A stretch of DNA of 64,000 bases, taken from NCBI RefSeq assembly GCF_900169165.1, contig NZ_FXYY01000010.1, positions 1-64,000 on the forward strand, given 5' to 3'. A program made the position numbers and the translations under genes. Under the pieces are notes generated by a model. That model did not search any database. It was given only the letters and a program-made list of their open reading frames with translations, and was not told the origin of the DNA. Within the stretch, counting starts at the first letter, position 1, and the number at the start of each line of letters is the position of its first letter. Below are positions 58,473-64,000 of the stretch, piece after piece. The stretch comes from Brevibacterium linens ATCC 9172. GTDB taxonomy: Bacteria; Actinomycetota; Actinomycetes; Actinomycetales; Brevibacteriaceae.

Positions 58473-59387
58473 ATGGCTGACATGGACACCACTCCCAACG
58501 ATCTGCTCGTGCTGCTGGCTGTCTCCCGCACCGCCAAGTTCACGACGGCGGCACACAACCTCGGGCTCACCCACTCGACGGTCTCCCGCCGCATCGTCGC
58601 CTTGGAGAAGTCCTTGGGCGGACGCGTGCTGGCTCGCTCGGATGACGGATGGGAGCTGACCGACCTCGGGGAACGAGCCGTTGCGGTGGCCGAACAGATG
58701 GAGACCGCGGTCGCCGAACTCGAGAGTCCCGGACAGGGCCCGGAGACGGTGTCCGGAGTGGTGCGGATGACCGCGACGGATGGGTTCAGCGCCTATGTCG
58801 CCTCCCCGGCGGTTGCGAAGCTGCGACGTCGGCATCCCGGGCTGAGCGTCGAGATCGTCACCGTCACCAGGCAGGCCCTGCAGCAGCGGTCCGGTCTCGA
58901 TATCGAGGTCGTCGTCGGCGAACCGCGCGTGCATCGGGCAGAGGCGATCGAGCTCGGTGACTACGAACTCGGTCTCTACGCTTCGCGCGACTATCTCGCG
59001 GCCAACGGCACCCCCGCCTCGGTGGAGGAAGTCAGCGACCACCGGCTCGTCTATTTCGTCGATTCCATGCTCCAGGTCGACGACCTCGATGCGCCGAGGC
59101 GACTGTTTCCCGAGATGAAGGATGCACTGACCTCGACGAACGTCTTCGTTCACGTCGAAGCGACGCGTGCCGGTGCCGGAATCGGCTTCCTCCCGTGTTT
59201 CATGGCCGACCGGCACCCCGACCTCGTGCGGCTCTTCCCCGATTCGGTGGCCGAGCGGCTGCCCTACTGGATGGTGCTCAGACCCGATTCGATGCGGCGA
59301 CCGGCGATCGCCGCCGTCGTCCAGGGGCTCAAGGATGAGATGCTCGCCCACCAGGCTGCTCTCGAAGGCCGGAAGTTGCCCCGGTGA
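58473..59387 (+). CDS. LysR-family transcriptional regulator
   Basis: A 304-residue LysR protein. The N-terminal winged helix reads DLLVLLAVSRTAKFTTAAHNLGLTHSTVSRRIVALEKSLGGRVLARSDDGWELTDLGERAV, followed by a linker helix and a substrate-binding-like effector domain (about 95-300). It overlaps the downstream HemD-like gene by 4 bases (GTGA) in the same direction. This is unusual for a LysR gene and its target; co-expression with that gene is the likely meaning. Confidence 0.9.
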   Translation: MADMDTTPNDLLVLLAVSRTAKFTTAAHNLGLTHSTVSRRIVALEKSLGGRVLARSDDGWELTDLGERAVAVAEQMETAVAELESPGQGPETVSGVVRMTATDGFSAYVASPAVAKLRRRHPGLSVEIVTVTRQALQQRSGLDIEVVVGEPRVHRAEAIELGDYELGLYASRDYLAANGTPASVEEVSDHRLVYFVDSMLQVDDLDAPRRLFPEMKDALTSTNVFVHVEATRAGAGIGFLPCFMADRHPDLVRLFPDSVAERLPYWMVLRPDSMRRPAIAAVVQGLKDEMLAHQAALEGRKLPR

Positions 59388-60241
59388 GGCGGCGCGACCA
59401 GGATATGAGCATGAACCAGCCCCAAACTGACATCGGCGACGAGCTGGCCGGACGTCGCATCGTGCTCACAGCTCAGCGGCGCGCGCAGCAGCTTGCCTCC
59501 GCCCTCGAGCGTCACGGTGCCAAGATCGTGCACGCCCCGACCCTGTCCGTCATCCCGCATATCGACGACCCTGAACTCGTCACCCACACCCGTGACCTCA
59601 TCGAGGCCCGGCCGGATATCGTCGTGGTCACGACCGGAGTCGGATTCATCGGTTGGGGCGACGTGGCTGAAGCCGCGGGTCTTCGCGAAGAATGGCACTC
59701 GATGCTCGCCGGAGCACGGATATACGCCCGCGGTCCCAAGGCACGCGGAGCGATTCAAGCGGCCGGACTGAGGGCTCACTGGGTCGCCGAATCCGAGACG
59801 AGCGCAGAGATCCAGCAGGTCCTCCTCGGCGAGGGCGTGGACGGTCAGCGCATCGCCGTACAGCATCACGGTGCCGGCGCCGACGGACTTGATGAGTCCT
59901 TCGCCGCAGCAGGTGCCGATGTCCGCTCCCTCGTCATCTACCGGTGGGGTCCGGCCCCCGACCCGGCCGCCGTGGTCGACGCGGTCCGACTCGTCGCGGA
60001 GCGCAGGTGCGATGCCGTGGCCTTCACCTCAGCACCCGGGGCGACAGCCTTTCTCACCGCGGCCGAGGAACAGGGACTGCTGCCGGCAGTGATCGAGGCG
60101 TTCAACGAATCGGTGGTGGCCGCAGCAGTCGGCGACGTCACCGCGGCGCCGCTGCATGAACAGGGCATCAGAACCGTGATTCCCGAGCGATTCCGACTCG
60201 GAGCCCTCGCGCGTCTGCTGATCAGCGAACTCGCCGAATGA
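59384..60241 (+). CDS. uroporphyrinogen-III synthase-like protein
   Basis: Up to 285 residues. The start could be the GTG at 59384, which overlaps the LysR stop, or the ATG at 59405 or 59411 (AGGA at 59400-59403); the conserved part begins after these (GRRIVLTAQRRAQQLASALERHGAKIVHAPTLSVIPH). The HemD two-domain pattern is present, with DIVVVTTGVGFIGW and a second-domain segment (CDAVAFTSAPGATAFLTAAEEQG). HemD closes hydroxymethylbilane to uroporphyrinogen III. No other haem genes are near, so a HemD-like role in another context is possible. Confidence 0.75.
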   Translation: MRRRDQDMSMNQPQTDIGDELAGRRIVLTAQRRAQQLASALERHGAKIVHAPTLSVIPHIDDPELVTHTRDLIEARPDIVVVTTGVGFIGWGDVAEAAGLREEWHSMLAGARIYARGPKARGAIQAAGLRAHWVAESETSAEIQQVLLGEGVDGQRIAVQHHGAGADGLDESFAAAGADVRSLVIYRWGPAPDPAAVVDAVRLVAERRCDAVAFTSAPGATAFLTAAEEQGLLPAVIEAFNESVVAAAVGDVTAAPLHEQGIRTVIPERFRLGALARLLISELAE

Positions 60242-60243
60242 TC

Positions 60244-60617
60244 TCAGTCTGACGCGAATTCGATGTCGACGGCGTCTGCCTCGCGCAGTGCGCCGATCGC
60301 CTCTGCCTCAGCGGTCAGTGCGCTCTTCACCGACTTCGGGACGGTGCCGAACGGTGCGATCGTCATGCTCAGTCGTCGATTTATAGCAGAGCAGTCAACA
60401 GCGCAGCAGCTCGGATCTGGTCCGGTCGCCTTCGCTGTCGTCGGATGCGGGCGGCGCCCCGCGCATGGAGTGCGGTCAGCGCGGATCCCGGTGGGCTGTT
60501 CTGGATGCCGCAGGCTCCCGCGGCGTCAAGAAGTGAGTTGCGGCTGAGTCGCTCATCGAGGTGATGAGCTCGGAGGCGGAAGGCGATGATCTCGTCGTTC
60601 GTCGCGGAGTCGGCCAT
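60244..60617 (-). pseudogene. internally deleted winged-helix DNA-binding domain gene
   Basis: Two pieces of one family are seen in the same direction. From the ATG at 60617, about 55 residues (MADSATNDEIIAFRLRAHHL, then LLDAAGACGIQNSPPGSALTALHARG) match the start of winged-helix DNA-binding (HTH_42, AlkZ-like) proteins. The frame is then scrambled and stopped, and a C-terminal piece resumes up to the stop at 60244 (RRLSMTIAPFGTVPKSVKSALTAEAEAIGAL). The family is usually about 350-400 residues; most of the middle is gone. This is a decayed gene. The rest of 60242-60709 holds nothing else. Confidence 0.6.
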
Positions 60618-60709
60618 GTGCCCAGGCTAGCTCAGGACCCGTGTTTGAATGGGGCCATGTGCACGGCCGGCTTCAGGTGCGTGCACGACCACAATGAGAA
60701 GGGACGACG

Positions 60710-61210
60710 ATGACGCGAACGATGCAGGTCAGCGACAGTATGGTGATCAAAGCCGACGCCGCCGGGCTCTGGGAGCAGATCGCCGATCCGACCCAGATGA
60801 CCCGATGGAGCCCGGAGAACACGGGCGCAAGCACGCGCACGACTGCAGGTCCGCTGCAGACAGGCGACGTCTTCGAAGGCACGAACCGTCGCGGGCCGGC
60901 GACGTGGGTGACCGAATGCGTCGTCACCGAATCTGTGCCCGGCAAACGGTTCGCCTTCACCGTGCGCCGGATCGGGCCCCGAACTGCCAGCATCGAAGGA
61001 CCGAACGCGAGCTGGGCATACGAGTTCGAGGACCTCGGCGAGGCGACTCGAGTGACAGAGTCGTGGACGGACGATCGCCGCGCGTGGCCCGACTGGCTGG
61101 CCTGGGTCTTCGACCACATTGTCACACGGGGCCGGAGCTTCGCGGACTTCCAGCGTTTGAACATCCGGCAAACCCTCACCGCCATGAAGGATGACGTCGA
61201 AAAGCGGTGA
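60710..61210 (+). CDS. SRPBCC family protein
   Basis: A 166-residue START-like (SRPBCC) protein. The pattern VSDSMVIKADAAGLWEQIADPTQMTRWSPENTGA, GDVFEGTNRRGPATWVTECVVTESVPGKRFAF and a final amphipathic helix (LNIRQTLTAMKDDVEKR) is typical of polyketide-cyclase/dehydrase-like members. It probably binds a small hydrophobic ligand. No specific partner is evident. Confidence 0.85.
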   Translation: MTRTMQVSDSMVIKADAAGLWEQIADPTQMTRWSPENTGASTRTTAGPLQTGDVFEGTNRRGPATWVTECVVTESVPGKRFAFTVRRIGPRTASIEGPNASWAYEFEDLGEATRVTESWTDDRRAWPDWLAWVFDHIVTRGRSFADFQRLNIRQTLTAMKDDVEKR

Positions 61211-61255
61211 CACGGACGAAACGAGGGCGAAACAACTCCTCGCTATTCTGATCGC

Positions 61256-61717
61256 ATGACAGCGACGGCACAGTCCACAGAGAGCTCCGCCCGCCACGAT
61301 GTGGAGGGGATGAACTTCTATACCCGCAAGTGGGTGCGGCCTGAGGACCTCAACGCCAACGGCTCCCTCTTCGGCGGCAGCCTGCTGAGGTGGATCGACG
61401 AGGAGGCCGCGATCTACGCGATCATCCAGCTCGGCAACCATCGAGTTGTGACGAAGCTGATCTCCGAGATCGACTTCCAGGCTTCGGCGAGGGAAGGCGA
61501 TCTCATCGAGATGGGGCTCCTCGCCACGCATTTCGGACGCACCTCACTGACGATGAGGGCCCGGGTGCGCAATATGATCACTCGCAGATCCATCCTCAGC
61601 ATCGACAAGATCGTATTCGTCGGTGTCGACGAGGACGGCACTCCGATTCCCCACGGGTACACGACGATCACCTATGACCGAGACCGAATGCCCGAACCAC
61701 ACGGGAAGATCTCGTAG
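61256..61717 (+). CDS. acyl-CoA thioesterase (hot-dog fold)
   Basis: A 153-residue single hot-dog domain protein resembling YciA/BFIT-type thioesterases. Characteristic segments are VRPEDLNANGSLFGGSLLRWIDEEAAIYAIIQLG with the catalytic-region Asp, and RSILSIDKIVFVGVDEDGTPIPHG. It hydrolyses acyl-CoA esters; chain length is unknown. Its last 40 bp overlap the end of the degraded amidohydrolase on the other strand. Confidence 0.88.
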   Translation: MTATAQSTESSARHDVEGMNFYTRKWVRPEDLNANGSLFGGSLLRWIDEEAAIYAIIQLGNHRVVTKLISEIDFQASAREGDLIEMGLLATHFGRTSLTMRARVRNMITRRSILSIDKIVFVGVDEDGTPIPHGYTTITYDRDRMPEPHGKIS

Positions 61718-62049
61718 GAGAGACCGCGGTCCGACGCGGTCGCAGGTGTCGCCTCCTGGACCGCCTCGGTGCCGAAGAACTCGGTGGGAGCCTCGGTGAT
61801 GGTGTCATTGACCGCCTCACTGGTGACCGTCAGCGGGAACTGGTCGAAGTACTCGAAGGTCGGTTCCTTCGGCGTCCCGCCGGCCTCGTATTCGCCGCGG
61901 ACGATCCGCTCGATCGACGCGATGACTCTCTTGCGCACCGCAGTGTCGTAGGTGCGGACGTTGAGCAGCAGCTCGGCGCGATCAGGGGTGATATTCGACT
62001 TCGGCCCAGCGTTCGACGCACCGACGGTGACGACGCGGACATTTCTCAC
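61700..62049 (-). pseudogene. fragment of an M20 amidohydrolase
   Basis: About 115 residues match only the middle of M20D amidohydrolases (VVTVGASNAGPKSNITPDRAELLLNVRTYDTAVRKRVIASIERIVRGEYEAGGTPKEPTFEYFDQFPLTV), followed by a short stretch similar to the catalytic TASEDF region (ATASDRGLSYEIF). Both the N-terminal zinc-binding part and the C-terminus are missing; full-length members are about 400 residues. It is a decayed remnant. Confidence 0.7.
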
Positions 62050-62109
62050 AGGATCAGCGGGTGAGGAGCCCGTTCAGGGGTGTTGCCCGGGCGGCGCGAG
62101 TTGAGCACC

Positions 62110-62736
62110 CTATTGAGCGAGCAGACCCCGTTCGGACAGGTCCGTGCGCAGCGAGGCGGCTCCTGAGAACACGTGGCCGATGAAGCCGAGGCGTTGTGCT
62201 GCCTCCACATTGGCGGGCAGATCATCGACGAAGACCGTCCGGGCCGGGTCGAGATCGAATCGGTCCCGAGTCAGTTCGAAGATCGCCGGATCGGGTTTGA
62301 CCAGCCCGACTTCACCCGAGACGACGATGTCTTCGAGTTCGCTGATCGCAGGCGCGACGACGGGGGCATGGTGGATGGTCTCAGCCGACCAGTTCGAGAG
62401 CCCGAGCAGGCGGACGCCGGCGGTCTTGAGATCTGCGACGATCTCGGCCATGCCGTCGATCGGACCGGTCAGGGATTTGTCGAAGTTCTCGTAGTAGCCG
62501 GCGACGATCTCACCGTGGCGGGGGTCCGCCTCGGCGGCTCGGGCGACGATATCGGTGATCGAAACGCCGGAGTCAGCTGCGGTATTGAGCGTGGGGAAGT
62601 CGGCCGCCTCGGCGAAGGAATGCCATTCATCGGCACTCATACGATCGGCCAGAGGCCCTGTCTGATCCCAGCCGATGAGCACATTGCCGAGGTCGAAGAC
62701 GATGGTCGTCGGGGTCGGGCGATCGGGTTCGGTCAT
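62110..62736 (-). CDS. HAD-family hydrolase
   Basis: A 208-residue HAD subfamily IA protein. Motif I is VFDLGNVLIGWD, an Asp-to-Gly variant (DxG in place of the usual DxD). Motif II is LLGLSNWS, motif III is the Lys of GLVKPDPAIFELT and motif IV is VFVDDLPANVEAAQRLG. It is probably a phosphatase or dehalogenase-like hydrolase. In this subfamily many members have DxGNVL, so the second residue is not a clear defect. Confidence 0.88.
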   Translation of the reverse strand: MTEPDRPTPTTIVFDLGNVLIGWDQTGPLADRMSADEWHSFAEAADFPTLNTAADSGVSITDIVARAAEADPRHGEIVAGYYENFDKSLTGPIDGMAEIVADLKTAGVRLLGLSNWSAETIHHAPVVAPAISELEDIVVSGEVGLVKPDPAIFELTRDRFDLDPARTVFVDDLPANVEAAQRLGFIGHVFSGAASLRTDLSERGLLAQ

Positions 62737-62834
62737 GGGCCACCACCTGTTATCGGCATCCTGGAGTCAAACCCCACGCTACCCGGAGCCGACGGACCAT
62801 TGTGGATTCGGTCCGGCTGGCCTAGGTTGGTTTC

Positions 62835-63479
62835 ATGATCGGCTACCCGCCACTGCAGATTCGGGTGAGGACGCCCCGACTCGAGCTCGTCGGTGCCAGT
62901 GATGAGAGGTTGGCGGAGCTTGCCCCGCTGGTCCGCGACGGCAAGGTCTTCGCGGAACCCGCTCCCTACGATGATCCGATGTCGTTCTACGAATCCGACA
63001 CGGACGTGCGGGTGAGCAGGTGGCTCCAGAGTGTGTGGCGCGGACGCGGGCGATTCTCTCCCGCCGAGTTCCGGTTGGCGTTCGCCGTCATCGTCGACGG
63101 TGAGCCCGTGGGGATGCAGGACCTCATTGCCGAGAAGTTCGATACCTGCGGCACCTTCGCCTCCTTCTCCTGGCTGTCGACGGATGTGCGTGGTCGCGGC
63201 CTCGGCACGGAGATGCGCAGTGCTCTGCTGCATCTCGCGTTCGCCGGACTCGGGGCGAGAGAGGCCGGTTCCGATGCCTTCGTCGACAACGTCGGGTCGA
63301 ACCGAGTATCCGAGAACCTGGGTTACGAGCACAACGGCGTCGAATGGGACATCCGCCGAGGCGAGCCGGGCCTCCTCCAACGTTGGCGCCTGACCCGCGA
63401 AGCGTGGGAAACCAGACGGCGGAACGACATCGACCTCACCGGAGTCGAGGACTTCTGCACTTTCCTAGCCCACCACTAA
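62835..63479 (+). CDS. GNAT-family N-acetyltransferase
   Basis: A 214-residue GNAT protein of the RimJ/RimL type. Motif A is seen in WLSTDVRGRGLGTEMRSALLHLAF, followed by AGSDAFVDNVGSNRVSENLGYEHNGVEWDIRRGEPG, which is typical of the family. The acceptor substrate cannot be told. Its stop codon lies at the edge of the palindromic repeat. Confidence 0.88.
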   Translation: MIGYPPLQIRVRTPRLELVGASDERLAELAPLVRDGKVFAEPAPYDDPMSFYESDTDVRVSRWLQSVWRGRGRFSPAEFRLAFAVIVDGEPVGMQDLIAEKFDTCGTFASFSWLSTDVRGRGLGTEMRSALLHLAFAGLGAREAGSDAFVDNVGSNRVSENLGYEHNGVEWDIRRGEPGLLQRWRLTREAWETRRRNDIDLTGVEDFCTFLAHH

Positions 63480-63543
63480 TTGCTACCTGACGGCGGCCCA
63501 GCAACCTCTCGCGAGGTATCTGGGCCCCCGTCAGGTAGCAATT
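63478..63543. repeat. 66-bp palindrome (copy 2)
   Basis: The arms 63478-63510 and 63511-63543 pair at 29 of 33 positions. The left arm matches copy 1 (161-224) at all but one base; the right arm carries the other changes. It begins at the stop codon of the plus-strand GNAT gene and faces the minus-strand cold-shock gene, so it could stop transcription from both sides. Confidence 0.9.
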
Positions 63544-63557
63544 GGGGAGGAGACGAC

Positions 63558-63600
63558 AGCGACCCTGCGTTCACACCAAGTGGGTGAACGCAGGGTCGCT
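63558..63600. terminator. hairpin downstream of the cold-shock gene
   Basis: A 17-bp perfect stem (AGCGACCCTGCGTTCAC at 63558-63574 with 63584-63600) and a 9-nt loop, between the convergent GNAT and cold-shock genes. There is no T-run. Confidence 0.75.
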
Positions 63601-63623
63601 GGTGAATCTCAGAAGTCTCTAGG

Positions 63624-63644
63624 TGAGACTCTCAAAGAGTCTCA
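63624..63644 (-). terminator. small hairpin at the cold-shock stop codon
   Basis: TGAGACTCT (63624-63632) pairs with AGAGTCTCA (63636-63644) over a 3-nt loop. It includes the stop codon of the cold-shock gene. It may stabilise the 3' end of the message. Confidence 0.5.
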
Positions 63645-63845
63645 GAGGCCGCGGACGCGAGTCGCCTGCAGGCCCTTGGAGCCCATCTCCGAGTCGAACT
63701 CGACGTTCTGACCCTCGGTGAGCTCGCGGTAGCCGGAGGCTTCGATCGCGGAGAAGTGAGTGAACACGTCAGCCGAACCGTCGTCAGGCTGGATGAATCC
63801 GAAACCCTTTTCCGCGTTGAACCATTTCACGGTACCTGTTGCCAT
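63642..63845 (-). CDS. cspA: cold-shock protein
   Basis: A 67-residue single cold-shock domain protein: [66 protein letters not shown], with both RNP motifs (KGFGFI and VFTHF). It is an RNA-binding chaperone. A long leader is expected upstream at 63846-64000, as in other csp genes; the stretch has an AT-rich segment near 63850-63875 next to the start codon. Confidence 0.96.
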   Translation of the reverse strand: MATGTVKWFNAEKGFGFIQPDDGSADVFTHFSAIEASGYRELTEGQNVEFDSEMGSKGLQATRVRGL

Positions 63846-64000
63846 AATCTTTGTATCCTTATTTTTTAACTGATGACCGCTGCTGCGATCGTGATGGTCG
63901 AACCCATTGCTGGATCCGGCTTTCCCGCTGGCTGGACTGGATCTTCAGACGCAGATCCAACGAAAACTTGTGGGTGAACCGAGGACTCGGAATCGAAGGT

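Overview
The window is chromosomal DNA from a high-GC Gram-positive bacterium (Actinomycetota). Protein content and gene order fit Brevibacterium or a close relative; the genus is an inference from gene order and protein style, because there is no rRNA in the window. It spans the replication origin. Leftwards from rpmH, on the minus strand, run dnaA, dnaN, recF, dciA (DUF721), gyrB, gyrA and a DUF3566 membrane protein. Rightwards, on the plus strand, run rpmH, rnpA, yidD, yidC, khpB (jag), rsmG, parA and parB. DnaA-box-like sites lie on both sides of dnaA.

Downstream of parB (about 17.7-20.7 kb) is a 3 kb stretch without credible genes and with visibly lower GC. It carries eight perfect parS sites (GTTTCACGTGAAAC) and two one-mismatch sites; a further one-mismatch site lies inside parB. 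It ends in short tandem repeats and a terminator. This centromere-like array is the most striking structure in the window. ParB itself has a roughly 350-residue low-complexity insertion between its N-terminal tail and its CTPase core.

Next comes a minus-strand cell-envelope and redox block (20.7-30.5 kb): a CwlM-like pseudo-amidase, trxA, trxB, a membrane-anchored pseudokinase, murJ, a DUF6049 protein and a NUDIX hydrolase. In mycobacteria the MurJ and pseudokinase parts are one protein; here they are two genes. Facing it are cca, an LPXTG surface protein, an acyl-CoA synthetase, a bifunctional penicillin-binding protein, a polytopic membrane protein and the rpsF-ssb-rpsR-rplI operon with a probable S6:S18 leader.

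From 41.8 to 46.6 kb there is an accessory catabolic cassette: a GntR/UTRA regulator, a SIS-domain sugar isomerase/deglycase, a PfkB kinase and a family-5 solute-binding lipoprotein. It resembles fructosamine (Amadori product) utilisation operons. The rest (46.6-63.9 kb) mixes metabolic and hypothetical genes: DUF488, DUF1345, an ArgE-like deacylase, a methyltransferase, DUF445, an ABC exporter with two FtsX-like permeases, dnaB, a LysR regulator, a HemD-like protein, a thioesterase, a HAD hydrolase, a GNAT protein and a cold-shock protein. Three decayed genes are visible: a truncated HVA1/DUF2945 gene, an internally deleted winged-helix gene and an M20 amidohydrolase fragment. A 64-66 bp near-perfect palindrome occurs once at each end of the window.
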